NCBI GenBank assembly: GCA_027035445.1
Contig: JALVUT010000150.1
Location: 1-12,061, forward strand
From: Thermococcus sp.
GTDB lineage: Archaea; Methanobacteriota_B; Thermococci; Thermococcales; Thermococcaceae
DNA: 12,061 bases
Direction: 5' to 3'
Shown: in pieces, positions 1-7,139 of the stretch
Layout: each line of letters opens with the position of its first letter
Numbering within the stretch: position 1 is the first letter of the stretch
Position numbers and translations under genes: made by a program
The notes under the pieces: generated by a model
What the model was told of the DNA's origin: nothing
The model's database searches: none
Seen by the model: the letters and a program-made list of their open reading frames with translations, nothing else

Positions 1-161
1 AGGAGGCCGACCTTGTAGCCTTTCTCTGCCAGTGTGAGCGCGAGGGTAGTTGAAACGAGCGACTTGCCCACGCCACCCTTTCCGCTTACGACGGGTATTA
101 TGCGTTTGACCCTCTCAAGCCTGGCCTCTATGGCCCTCACGCGGGGATCCATACCGTTCAT
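1..161 (-). CDS. hypB: HypB-type Mrp/MinD P-loop ATPase, N-terminal part (cut by left edge)
   Basis: Only the first 53 or so residues are present; the rest lies beyond the left edge. The protein begins [12 protein letters not shown] and reaches a deviant Walker A motif, GKGGVGKS, at about residues 28-35, typical of the MinD/Mrp/ParA ATPase class. In Thermococcales the gene beside hypA encodes an ATPase-type HypB that works with HypA to deliver nickel to [NiFe] hydrogenases, replacing the GTPase HypB of bacteria. The start ATG (159-161) overlaps the hypA stop as ATGA, so the two are probably translationally coupled in one operon. The nickel role is inferred from the hypA partnership; a general Mrp/Nbp35 Fe-S carrier cannot be excluded from this fragment. 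Confidence 0.8.
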   Translation of the reverse strand, partial: MNGMDPRVRAIEARLERVKRIIPVVSGKGGVGKSLVSTTLALTLAEKGYKVGL

Positions 162-577
162 GCATCATCACCCTTCTCAATTAGTATCCCGCCTATGTAC
201 ACTCCCCTCCCCCTAACGACCTCAAAGTCGTGGCTTCCACACCTCGGGCAGGCGAGGAACGAGTGCACCACCTCGGGGATGAAGTGGATGTCCTCCCTTA
301 TGCGGTCGTCGAAGGCCTCCTTTACCTCCCTGAGCCTCCACTCGTGGCCACAGTTCCTGCACCTGAAGACCGCCTCCTCCTCAATGAACTTCACCTCCGC
401 ACCTTCCCCGATGGTTCCTGCCAGGAGCTGTTCCATTGCAAACTTCACTATGTCCTCGGCAACGTCCTGGAGTTCCCCGAGAACCACGTCTATCCTCTTG
501 ATCCTGCTCGCCCCTTCCCTCTCGCCGTAATCGAGGGCGGTTCTAACTATCGCATCGGCAAGGGCCCATTCATGCAT
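158..577 (-). CDS. hypA: HypA nickel metallochaperone
   Basis: A 139-residue HypA, the nickel donor for [NiFe] hydrogenase maturation. The N-terminal MHEW supplies the conserved Ni-binding His2 region, and the zinc domain carries C73-x2-C76 and C110-x2-C113. His98, implicated in metal binding in the Thermococcus HypA, is also present. The open frame extends 19 codons upstream, but the start at 577 is chosen because the family begins exactly at MHEW and a GGAGGG ribosome site lies about six bases upstream. The stop overlaps the following hypB start by ATGA. Nickel enzymes encoded nearby (CooS, with cooC, nikR and hycI) fit the context, although HypA normally serves hydrogenases rather than carbon monoxide dehydrogenase. 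Confidence 0.96.
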   Translation of the reverse strand: MHEWALADAIVRTALDYGEREGASRIKRIDVVLGELQDVAEDIVKFAMEQLLAGTIGEGAEVKFIEEEAVFRCRNCGHEWRLREVKEAFDDRIREDIHFIPEVVHSFLACPRCGSHDFEVVRGRGVYIGGILIEKGDDA

Positions 578-610
578 TTCAATCCCTCCACTGAATCTTG
601 CAAATCCTCC

Positions 611-626
611 ATTTAAATATAGCGGG
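611..626 (-). promoter_or_regulatory. Probable promoter of hypA-hypB
   Basis: Read leftward, TATATTTAAAT (611-621) is a good archaeal TATA box, preceded by a GC-rich stretch that could be the BRE. Its centre is about 39 bases before the hypA ATG, which leaves a short leader that still contains the GGAGGG ribosome site. It supports starting hypA at 577 rather than at 634, because the longer form would begin upstream of this TATA box. Confidence 0.6.
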
Positions 627-650
627 GTTCCCAACTTGAGGTTTCAAACT

Positions 651-668
651 TTCCCCTTTAAAAAAGGC
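651..668 (+). promoter_or_regulatory. Probable promoter of ccdA-nikR
   Basis: TTTAAAAAA (658-666), preceded by TTTCCCC, has the form of an archaeal BRE/TATA element about 33 bases before the ATG at 696, so the leader would be very short. An AAAGG-N6-CCTTT inverted repeat at 664-679 overlaps and follows it. That is where a repressor could sit over the transcription start, but the repeat is short and may be chance. Confidence 0.55.
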
Positions 669-695
669 TAAAACCTTTGGGGCTTAACTTCAACC

Positions 696-1445
696 ATGAA
701 CGTGGAAAGGGTGATTCACAGTGCTGAGTTTAGGTACCTTCTTGTGATACTGTTCCTCTCATTCGGTATAAGCTCGGGGGTTCTGTACGCACTCGGCATC
801 GGCTACTTCATCCCGCAGTTCCTGGCCCTGGCACTGAGCGATTCAATAAACCCGTGCACTTTCGTGGTTTACACGCTGTTTCTGGTGGCCCTCTCCGTCA
901 AGGGGCTTGAGCGGAGGAAGCTGTACCTCGTGGGTGCGGCGTTCATAACGGCGGTCTACATCTCTTACTACACCCTAGGCCTGGGCCTTACCATCATAGC
1001 CGGCAGGATTCCCGTGAGGTGGGCCGGCTACTTTGCGGTTCTTTTCGGCCTGTACACGGCAGCCACAGGGCTAATGGAACGCTCCAGAATCGGGGACAAG
1101 AGAGAACTCAGGAGGAAGGTGTTCTCCAGCGAGACCACCGTAGCGGGTGCCCTTCTCCTTGGTTTCACCGTATCGACGACGCTCCTCCCCTGCTCCGCTG
1201 GTCCCTACATCGTCTACTCAACCATAATATCCCACGGCTCCAGGCTGATGATGCTCCTCCTCCTGGCCCTATACAACCTCATATTCATCCTCCCCTTAAC
1301 GGTCATCCTGCTCGCCATGGGGGGCATTCAGGAGAGCAAGGAGTTCTCAAGGGCCATGGTCAGGCACTCCACCGAACTCTCCGTTGTCGCCGGAATTCTT
1401 CTCATTCTAATCGGCTTCTGGATACTCGGTATACTGCCTACCTAA
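696..1445 (+). CDS. ccdA: CcdA/DsbD-family membrane thiol-disulfide transporter
   Basis: A 249-residue, very hydrophobic protein with about six or seven membrane segments (roughly 13-35, 41-68, 76-100, 105-125, 148-170, 185-208 and 228-247). Its only two cysteines, C54 in DSINPCTF and C166 in LLPCSAGP, sit in the paired NPC and PC motifs that carry reducing equivalents across the membrane in the CcdA family. Known family roles are cytochrome c maturation and supply of electrons to extracytoplasmic thioredoxin-like proteins; Thermococcales generally lack c-type cytochromes, so a general disulfide-exchange role is more likely here. The next gene, nikR, starts 46 bases downstream with no obvious promoter of its own, so the two may be co-transcribed. 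Confidence 0.85.
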   Translation: MNVERVIHSAEFRYLLVILFLSFGISSGVLYALGIGYFIPQFLALALSDSINPCTFVVYTLFLVALSVKGLERRKLYLVGAAFITAVYISYYTLGLGLTIIAGRIPVRWAGYFAVLFGLYTAATGLMERSRIGDKRELRRKVFSSETTVAGALLLGFTVSTTLLPCSAGPYIVYSTIISHGSRLMMLLLLALYNLIFILPLTVILLAMGGIQESKEFSRAMVRHSTELSVVAGILLILIGFWILGILPT

Positions 1446-1491
1446 CGAAACTCTCTTTAGGGGGATCCCGTATTCTGGATGGGGTGGTGGC

Positions 1492-1908
1492 ATGAAGATT
1501 ACCCGCTTTGGGGTTTCGATCCCGGACAACCTGCTTGAGAAGTTCGATAGGATCGTTGAAAAGAGGGGCTATGCAAACAGGAGTGAAGCCATAAGGGACC
1601 TGATAAGGGACTTCATAGTACGTTATGAGTGGGAGACGGGGGATGCGGACGTTGCCGGAACAATCACTATGGTTTACAACCACGATGAGGCCGATGTCGT
1701 CAAGGAACTCCTGGATCTACAGCATGACTACCTGAGCGAGATAGTCTCCAGTATCCACGTCCACATGGACAGACACAACTGTCTTGAGGTGGTCATAGTC
1801 AAGGGCAAGGCGAGGAGGATAAAAGAGATAGCCGACAGGCTTTTGAGCCTCAAGGGAGTCAAGCACGGCAAGCTCGTGATGACGACTACGGGGAAGGAGC
1901 TCGTTTAA
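1492..1908 (+). CDS. nikR: NikR nickel-responsive transcriptional regulator
   Basis: A 138-residue NikR. The N-terminal ribbon-helix-helix DNA-binding domain (about 1-50) contains [16 protein letters not shown] and the [12 protein letters not shown] helix. The C-terminal ACT-like tetramerisation domain (about 55-135) has the high-affinity nickel ligands H78, H89, H91 and C97, at the same positions as in Pyrococcus NikR. It should repress or activate nickel-uptake or nickel-enzyme genes when nickel is bound. The start follows a GGTGGTGG stretch. Its stop overlaps the stop of the convergent hycI gene by three bases. Its target is not evident; candidate palindromes between cooF and cooC do not obviously resemble the bacterial NikR operator. 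Confidence 0.96.
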   Translation: MKITRFGVSIPDNLLEKFDRIVEKRGYANRSEAIRDLIRDFIVRYEWETGDADVAGTITMVYNHDEADVVKELLDLQHDYLSEIVSSIHVHMDRHNCLEVVIVKGKARRIKEIADRLLSLKGVKHGKLVMTTTGKELV

Positions 1909-2369
1909 TCAACTACGTCTTTAAATGCCAGCGCTAGGGCTCTAACACACTCCTTTATCTCTTCTGTAACCTTCTTTTCACTCCCCGGCTGGCATCCGAG
2001 GAAGACAAAGCGTGTCCACGGGAGGATCTCCCTTAGATGGTTCAACGTCACCTCAAGCTGGGGCTTCAACTCCTCGGGAACGTCTCCTAGGGCTTCCCAG
2101 GGATCGCCAGCGACAACCGTTCCCGGTCCCGTTTCAATCTCCAGGGGAGTCGCTATTATCACTAGCTCTGGCCTGAACCTGACTATAATCCCCGCCTGAC
2201 CTTCCGGGATATCATGGCAGTTCACTGGAAAGAAGTTGGGATTTTCTATGGCTCTCAGGAGGGCCTCCGCGAGATAAGCCCCGAAGCCGTAATCGCCTCT
2301 CCTCTCGTTCCCTATGCCGCAGAGGACTATCCTGTGCAGGTTTCCGATTATATCCTTTACCTCCATCAT
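1905..2369 (-). CDS. hycI: [NiFe]-hydrogenase maturation endopeptidase, HycI type
   Basis: A 154-residue protease of the HycI/HyaD family, which trims the C-terminus of the hydrogenase large subunit after nickel insertion. Family features seen are the opening glycine/asparagine motif with its acidic metal ligand ([13 protein letters not shown], about 18-30), a second acidic motif CHDIPEG (about 51-57), and a later histidine in LNHLRE (about 111), consistent with two acidic residues and a histidine binding nickel. It is the last gene of the CODH operon, 25 bases after the second CooF-like gene, with a GGAGGA ribosome site; the ATG at 2366 is an alternative start. Its presence implies a [NiFe] hydrogenase substrate encoded elsewhere, since none is in the window. 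Confidence 0.88.
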   Translation of the reverse strand: MMEVKDIIGNLHRIVLCGIGNERRGDYGFGAYLAEALLRAIENPNFFPVNCHDIPEGQAGIIVRFRPELVIIATPLEIETGPGTVVAGDPWEALGDVPEELKPQLEVTLNHLREILPWTRFVFLGCQPGSEKKVTEEIKECVRALALAFKDVVD

Positions 2370-2394
2370 TCATCCTCCAAATTGAAAAAGAGGT

Positions 2395-2919
2395 TCAAAA
2401 GACCTTAAAGCCGGAGCTTACGCTCCTCCTGAGCTCTTTCTCGGTTAGTTCGCGTTGGTGCTCTGGAATGTTCTTGGCGCGTCTCTCCTTCACCAGCTCC
2501 AGCACCATTTCAAGTGGTCCGTAGTGGATGGCCTCGGCGGGACACATCAGCGCGCATGCCGGTTCCATGCCCTCTTCTCTTCTCTCGGCGCACATATCGC
2601 ACTTGGTTACCGCCTTCACCCTGAGGCTGTAGAAGGGCACTCCGTAGGGACAGACCTGCAGGCAGGCGAGGCAGCCTATGCACCTGTCTTCGGCTACCCT
2701 CACCGCACCGTCCTCGTCGCGATATATCGCCTGGGTCGGGCAGACCCTTATGCATGGCGCGTCGTCGCAGTGCTTGCAGTTTATCGGCAGGTACTGCTTG
2801 TTCTCGGTTATGTAGATCCTTATGTGAGGACTCCCGTCGTGGATGAAGTCGCAGACCGTCTGGCAGGTCTCGCAGCCGATGCACGTCAGGTAGTCTATGT
2901 AGAGGTATTTCCTCTCCAT
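2395..2919 (-). CDS. CooF/HycB-like polyferredoxin (four [4Fe-4S])
   Basis: A 174-residue electron-transfer protein with four cysteine groups: TCIGCETCQTVC (near the N-terminus), CKHCDDAPCIRVCP, CIGCLACLQVCP, and CDMC followed by PACALMCP. Sixteen cysteines suggest four [4Fe-4S] clusters in the CooF/HycB/DmsB arrangement. The start at 2919 (MERKYLYI) is preferred over an in-frame ATG seven codons upstream, because its ATG overlaps the oxidoreductase stop as ATGA and a GGGGGGAG ribosome site precedes it. It is a paralogue of the operon's first gene, cooF. Its place next to the flavoprotein suggests it feeds electrons to, or takes them from, that enzyme; this is inference. Confidence 0.9.
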   Translation of the reverse strand: MERKYLYIDYLTCIGCETCQTVCDFIHDGSPHIRIYITENKQYLPINCKHCDDAPCIRVCPTQAIYRDEDGAVRVAEDRCIGCLACLQVCPYGVPFYSLRVKAVTKCDMCAERREEGMEPACALMCPAEAIHYGPLEMVLELVKERRAKNIPEHQRELTEKELRRSVSSGFKVF

Positions 2920-3971
2920 CAGAGCTCCCCCCTGAGCCACCTGTCGACAGCGACGGCAGTGTAGAGACCATCCTTTATCGCCCTCCCGACCTTAGTCGGC
3001 CCGTTGGCAACATCACCGGCCGCGAAGATGCCCTCAACGCTCGTCATATGTCTCTCATCAACAACGAGCCTGCCCCTCCTGTCAACCGCGAGGTAACTTC
3101 CGTTCACCGGTGGAGTGGAGACCATCCCTATTGCGAAGACGAGATAGTCAACGGGAACCTGAAACTCAGAGCCCGGGATCGGGATGGGTCTCCGCCTTCC
3201 TGTTTCGTCCGGTTCTCCAAGGCGAGTCCTGAGGAGCTCTATCGCTTTAACCCGACCGTTTTCACCGACGACGCTCTTTGGGGTGACCAGCTCGAACCAC
3301 TTGACGCCCCTTCTCCTGAGGAGGTTTATTTCATAGGCTCCAGCCGGGGCTTCCCTTATAGTTCTGCGGTAGAATATCTCGACGTCGGCGCCAAGCCTGT
3401 TACACTCGAAGGCCACATCCACCGCAGTTAGGCCGGCCCCGATTATGCCGACCTTCTTCCCCTTTAGCTCTGGAACCTTCTCCTTCGGCACATAGCCGAG
3501 ATTCTGTCCCTTTATCCAGAAGAGGAGCTCCAGTGGTGAGATTATGCCATCAAGGTCATCCCCGGGGATTCCAATCCTCCTCACGTTCCAGATCCCAGTG
3601 GCGATTAAAACCGCGTCGTAGTTCTCCTTCAGCTCGCTCAGCTTTATTACCTGCTCGTAGAACTCGTCGCCCTCGTCGGGCCTCTCTTCCTCCATGACCT
3701 TTGTCCTCGGGTAATAGGTGACCTCGAACTCGTCCGCGAGCTCCTTTGCACCGAGGCGAACCCTCTCAACAGGTATTCTGAACTCGGGGATGACGAAGAG
3801 CATGAGCCCACCGGGTTCGGGCATCTTGTCGTAGATGTCAACGTCGTGCCCTTTACAGACGAGGTAGCCCGCCGCTGTAAGCCCCGCTGGCCCTGCGCCG
3901 ACTATGGTGACCCTCTTGCCAGTTGGCTGCGGCTTCTTTTTGCAGAGGAAGGAGAACTTCATGCCTCTCAT
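2919..3971 (-). CDS. FAD- and NAD(P)-dependent oxidoreductase of the GltD/pyridine nucleotide-disulfide family
   Basis: A 350-residue two-dinucleotide-domain flavoprotein. GAGPAG (about 25-30) with the following IYDK binds FAD; GAGLTAVD (about 178-185) followed by IFYRRT binds the nicotinamide cofactor, and the arginine pair suggests NADP(H) preference; AAGD (about 317-320) closes the FAD fold. It resembles the small subunit of glutamate synthase and NfnB-like proteins but lacks their N-terminal Fe-S domain, which here is provided by a separate ferredoxin gene immediately upstream. Start 3971 is chosen from the ATGA overlap with that gene; M at 3962 is possible. Flavoproteins of this type occur beside cooS and cooF in several CODH clusters, where they are proposed to pass CO electrons to NAD(P). 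Confidence 0.88.
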   Translation of the reverse strand: MRGMKFSFLCKKKPQPTGKRVTIVGAGPAGLTAAGYLVCKGHDVDIYDKMPEPGGLMLFVIPEFRIPVERVRLGAKELADEFEVTYYPRTKVMEEERPDEGDEFYEQVIKLSELKENYDAVLIATGIWNVRRIGIPGDDLDGIISPLELLFWIKGQNLGYVPKEKVPELKGKKVGIIGAGLTAVDVAFECNRLGADVEIFYRRTIREAPAGAYEINLLRRRGVKWFELVTPKSVVGENGRVKAIELLRTRLGEPDETGRRRPIPIPGSEFQVPVDYLVFAIGMVSTPPVNGSYLAVDRRGRLVVDERHMTSVEGIFAAGDVANGPTKVGRAIKDGLYTAVAVDRWLRGEL

Positions 3972-4408
3972 TTGGTGCTCCCCCCGAAGAAGCGGAGGTA
4001 CTCGGTCGGGAACTCCTTGACGCGCTCGTGCTTGCACCTGTCGCACATGAAAACGATCTCGGGATGGTCGTAGAACTTCTCAAGTTTATGGTAGAGAAAC
4101 TCCGCCGTCTTCACGCTGTAGTCGAGCCTCTTCCCGCAGACCTGACAGCGGGCGTACTCAAATTCGAGGTTGAGCCGCCTCGGGTGGCCCTTGATGGCCT
4201 TGGTCGGGCAGATGTCGTTGCACTCGAACTTGCACTCCCTGCAGAGCTCCGGATGGAATGAGATTACCTTCTTATCGTCGTCGATGATGAATATCGCGTT
4301 GTGGGGGCAGACTTGGGCGCAGAGGCCGCAGCCGATGCACGCTTCCTCGTCCAGCCGGCCCTCCTGTTGAGATTTACCCCTCTCCAGTAAACCCCTGATG
4401 CGCTCCAT
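3968..4408 (-). CDS. Two-cluster ferredoxin with a C-terminal zinc-ribbon-like tail
   Basis: A 146-residue protein with two cluster motifs near the N-terminus, CIGCGLCAQVCP (about 24-35) and CRECKFECNDICP (about 58-70). The second has three residues between its second and third cysteines, rather than the usual two. A C-terminal half follows, with two CxxC pairs, CQVC (about 88-91) and CDRC (about 121-124), spaced like a zinc ribbon or rubredoxin site. The layout recalls HycF/HyfH-like subunits of formate hydrogenlyase. A GGTGGT ribosome site lies four bases before the ATG, and the gene is 33 bases after the cooS stop. It probably links cooS to the flavoprotein that overlaps its stop. A specific family name is not assigned. 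Confidence 0.85.
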   Translation of the reverse strand: MERIRGLLERGKSQQEGRLDEEACIGCGLCAQVCPHNAIFIIDDDKKVISFHPELCRECKFECNDICPTKAIKGHPRRLNLEFEYARCQVCGKRLDYSVKTAEFLYHKLEKFYDHPEIVFMCDRCKHERVKEFPTEYLRFFGGSTK

Positions 4409-4441
4409 TTTACCACCTCAAAAGAGACAGAAAAGAGGAGC

Positions 4442-6412
4442 TCAGATGCCGAGCTCCTTCCTCTTCTTCATTATGTGATCGTACATCAGCTTCGCTGCCT
4501 TGTACGGGTCGGGCTCGACTATAAAGGCTGCTCCAACGATGTCGTAGAGATCCTGCGTGAGTATCTTTACGACCTTCGGGCCACCAAGGACAGGCGGCAC
4601 TATGCCAAGGTGAGTTGTTATCCCGCTCGCGACGAAGTATGTTCCAATCGAGACTGCCTTCTCACTCATTGCTTCCGGCGCGGAACCTACAACAGGCAGG
4701 GCTGAAATCGGTACGTTGAGGTCCCTTGCTATAAGATCCGCTAAAACGAGCATCCTTGTACAGTCGACGCACGAACCCATGTTGAGTGCCGGTGGTATTC
4801 CCCACTCCTTGGCGAACTCCCTCAGGCCGGGACCAACGTTGTCCGTGTCAGTATATTCAGGTAGGAAGATGCCGTACTTCATGGCTGCAGTGGCCCAGCA
4901 GCCGGTTCCAATGAGCAGAACGTCCCTCTTCATCAGCTCATTAGCTATCTTAATGTGGTTGTGATCATGCTTTGTCTTGGGGTTGTTACAGCCTACGAGG
5001 CCGGCAACACCTTTAATCTTGCCCTCGACAATTGCCTCCTCGATTGACTTTAGGCTCCCTCCGAAGTGCTTAAGTATGGCCTCGACACTGAATCCTACAA
5101 CTCCACTCATTTTCTCCTTCGGAATCTCGACCCTCTGTTTTGACCTGTTCGGGAAGTTCTCAACGGCTGTTCTGACTATTTCCTTTGCTATCTCGTCTGC
5201 TCTCCTCTCGTCGAACTTGATATGTATTGCCCCGGGGAATGTCGCCAATGGGCTGGTGTCGATTATCTTGGTGTGGAAGCATCTCGCGACATCGACGGTG
5301 GCCGGCATGATGCACTGGACGTCGACTACCATCGCCTCGACGGCGCCGGTTACGATGGCCATCTCCTGCTGGAGGAAGTTGCCCGCAATCGGGATGCCGT
5401 GCCTCATGAGAACCTCCAGGCCCGTACAGCACATTCCGACGACGTTGATTCCCTTTGCCCCGAGTTTCTGGGCGAGCTCTACCATCTTCGGGTCTTGGGC
5501 GGCCTCGACTATCTTCTCTGAGAGGACTGGTTCGTGGCCGTGGACGACTATATTGACGTAGTCCTCCTTGAGAACTCCGAGGTTGGCCTCGGCCTTTATG
5601 ACCTGCGGAGTACCAAAGAGAGTGTCCTGAAGCTCCGTCGCTATGAGTGAACCTCCCCACGCATCTCCGAGCGAGGTCTTGAGGCCGTGGAGGAGTATGC
5701 TCACTGGGTCGTGGTCGGTTCCTATGTGCGTCCTGTGTAAACTTTCAACGATTTCCCTGTCTATACCCCTCGGCAGTACGCCGTTCTCAAACCAAGGCAT
5801 TCCAGCCTTTTCGGCGGCCTTCTCGAACACCTCGTAGGTCTTGGGGTTGAGGTAGGCCTTTAGGAAGGTGAGAGCTTCTTCGTCCTGCTTTCCAAAGTCG
5901 TGGAGGGCTATATCTGCAACCTCTTTGGCTATCTCCCTCACCGTTTTACCCTCGGTTTCAACGCCGAGCCTTTTAGCGACTGCCTTGAGCTTTTCAACGT
6001 CCCTAACCTGGTACGGGAGCGTGCTCGATGCCATGTTATCGAGCTCCAGTGTTGGCTTGCCCTCCTCCTTGGACTTCTCGGCCATCTCGGCTGCTATGAG
6101 AAGGGTTAATGCCACGTGTCTCCCGTGGTCGCTGTGGGCGGCGGCACCAGCGGCTATCATTCTGAGGAGGTTCCTCGCAACGATCGTGTCGGCATCTGCA
6201 CCGCAGACGCCCCTGTGAGGTTCGCCGCCGAAGGGGTTTATCCTGCATGGACCCATCATACAGTTCCTGCAGCAGACACCTAAGAGGCCGTAGCCACACT
6301 GGGGTTGTTGCTTTTCGAGTCTCTCCCAGACGGTCTCGATTCCCAGTTCCTGAGCCCGCTTATGCATCTGTTGGGTGGTCGGGTCGATTGAGACCTCCTT
6401 ATACTTCTTCAT
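4442..6412 (-). CDS. cooS: Ni-Fe carbon monoxide dehydrogenase catalytic subunit CooS
   Basis: A 656-residue monofunctional CODH that oxidises CO with water to CO2, releasing two electrons and two protons, as a homodimer. Cysteines C39 and C47 (D cluster) and C48, C51, C56 and C70 (B cluster) occur at the same numbers as in Carboxydothermus CODH-II. Probable C-cluster ligands are the histidine in HGHEP (about 293), C329, C367, C475, C505 and C548. The His93-His96-His99 proton path (AAHSDHGRH) and the acid-base lysine in MSEKAVSIG (about 585) are also present, so the enzyme should be active. An extra cysteine, C551, follows in GSCVDC. The ATG overlaps the cooF stop as ATGA. Electrons should leave through CooF. 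Confidence 0.97.
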   Translation of the reverse strand: MKKYKEVSIDPTTQQMHKRAQELGIETVWERLEKQQPQCGYGLLGVCCRNCMMGPCRINPFGGEPHRGVCGADADTIVARNLLRMIAAGAAAHSDHGRHVALTLLIAAEMAEKSKEEGKPTLELDNMASSTLPYQVRDVEKLKAVAKRLGVETEGKTVREIAKEVADIALHDFGKQDEEALTFLKAYLNPKTYEVFEKAAEKAGMPWFENGVLPRGIDREIVESLHRTHIGTDHDPVSILLHGLKTSLGDAWGGSLIATELQDTLFGTPQVIKAEANLGVLKEDYVNIVVHGHEPVLSEKIVEAAQDPKMVELAQKLGAKGINVVGMCCTGLEVLMRHGIPIAGNFLQQEMAIVTGAVEAMVVDVQCIMPATVDVARCFHTKIIDTSPLATFPGAIHIKFDERRADEIAKEIVRTAVENFPNRSKQRVEIPKEKMSGVVGFSVEAILKHFGGSLKSIEEAIVEGKIKGVAGLVGCNNPKTKHDHNHIKIANELMKRDVLLIGTGCWATAAMKYGIFLPEYTDTDNVGPGLREFAKEWGIPPALNMGSCVDCTRMLVLADLIARDLNVPISALPVVGSAPEAMSEKAVSIGTYFVASGITTHLGIVPPVLGGPKVVKILTQDLYDIVGAAFIVEPDPYKAAKLMYDHIMKKRKELGI

Positions 6413-7014
6413 TCCGAATCACCTTCATTAATATGAATCAAAACGGTCTGCATGGATCTAAAGATATCCCAACCGTTGTATCTCTCTTCAACTAGACCTT
6501 CCTTCAGCTTGACGATCTGCTCCGCCTTCTCTTTTCTGACTTTTGAGACGATCTCATCGATGGTTCCGAACTGGAGTGCACCCGTTTTACAGGCTTCCAC
6601 ACAGGCCGGTTCCCTTCCCTCGGCCCGTCTGTCAGGGCACATATCACACTTGAACATCACACCGTTGAGAGTGTCGAACTCTGGGATACCAAAGGGGCAG
6701 ACGATAGCACACATCTTGCACCCTATACACTTCTCAGAAGTTATCATGACTGCGCCGTCCTTGTCGTGGTAGAGTGCTCCCGTCGGGCAGATCTCGACAC
6801 AAGGTGCTCCGTCACAGTGACGACAGTTCATGGGCACGTTGTATGCTCCCATTGGGAGAGCATGTATCCTGGGCTGGGGAAGGGGATCCTCAAAGATTGC
6901 GGAGAAGAGGTTCTTGCTCTGTGAGTGTTCCACTGCACATGCTATCTCACAGTGCCGGCAGCCAATGCACTTTGCTGGATCAATGAAAATGGTTGGCTTT
7001 GAATCGGTAGACAT
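6409..7014 (-). CDS. cooF: CooF iron-sulfur electron-transfer protein of CODH
   Basis: A 201-residue polyferredoxin, first gene of the leftward operon. Four cysteine groups are visible: CIGCRHCEIAC (16-26), CRHCDGAPCVEICP, CIGCKMCAIVCP, and CDMC with PACVEACK, giving sixteen cysteines for four [4Fe-4S] clusters, as in CooF of CODH clusters and HycB-like proteins. It should take electrons from the D or B cluster of CooS. The frame opens four codons earlier at a TTG, but the ATG at 7014 is chosen because GGTGA lies five bases before it and the promoter sits at a suitable distance. The stop is coupled to cooS by ATGA. Confidence 0.94.
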   Translation of the reverse strand: MSTDSKPTIFIDPAKCIGCRHCEIACAVEHSQSKNLFSAIFEDPLPQPRIHALPMGAYNVPMNCRHCDGAPCVEICPTGALYHDKDGAVMITSEKCIGCKMCAIVCPFGIPEFDTLNGVMFKCDMCPDRRAEGREPACVEACKTGALQFGTIDEIVSKVRKEKAEQIVKLKEGLVEERYNGWDIFRSMQTVLIHINEGDSE

Positions 7015-7044
7015 GGAACTCACCAAGGTTTGTATAGCAATTGG

Positions 7045-7060
7045 AATATAAACGATTTCC
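7045..7060 (-). promoter_or_regulatory. Promoter of the cooF-cooS operon
   Basis: Read leftward, GGAAAT followed by CGTTTATATT makes a strong archaeal BRE plus TATA pair. The TATA centre is about 34 bases before the cooF ATG, implying a transcript with a leader of only about ten bases. All leftward genes down to hycI (1905) probably depend on it, since no gap between them exceeds 33 bases. Confidence 0.65.
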
Positions 7061-7139
7061 GTTTTAAAAGAAAACTGGGGATGTCAGATGTATTAAGTGC
7101 CAGTTAATTATTAGATTATAACAAAAAAATCCACCAAGG

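Noticed and set aside
578..634. An N-terminal 19-residue extension of HypA (MGTPLYLNGGF)
   Set aside because: It would translate the region containing the TATA box, and HypA proteins start at MHEW with their Ni ligand His2.
664..679. AAAGG-N6-CCTTT inverted repeat at the ccdA promoter as an operator
   Set aside because: Arms are only five bases and of low complexity; mentioned with the promoter but too weak to stand as a separate regulatory call.
3972..4046. A 25-residue N-terminal extension of the flavoprotein
   Set aside because: It is the out-of-frame reading of the upstream ferredoxin C-terminus; the ATGA overlap gives a better start at 3971.
4977..5561. A 194-codon rightward open frame inside cooS
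   Set aside because: It is antisense to well-conserved cooS sequence containing the catalytic C-cluster region, and has no ribosome site or promoter. The protein reads as low-complexity Ser/Thr/Ala/Pro typical of shadow frames.
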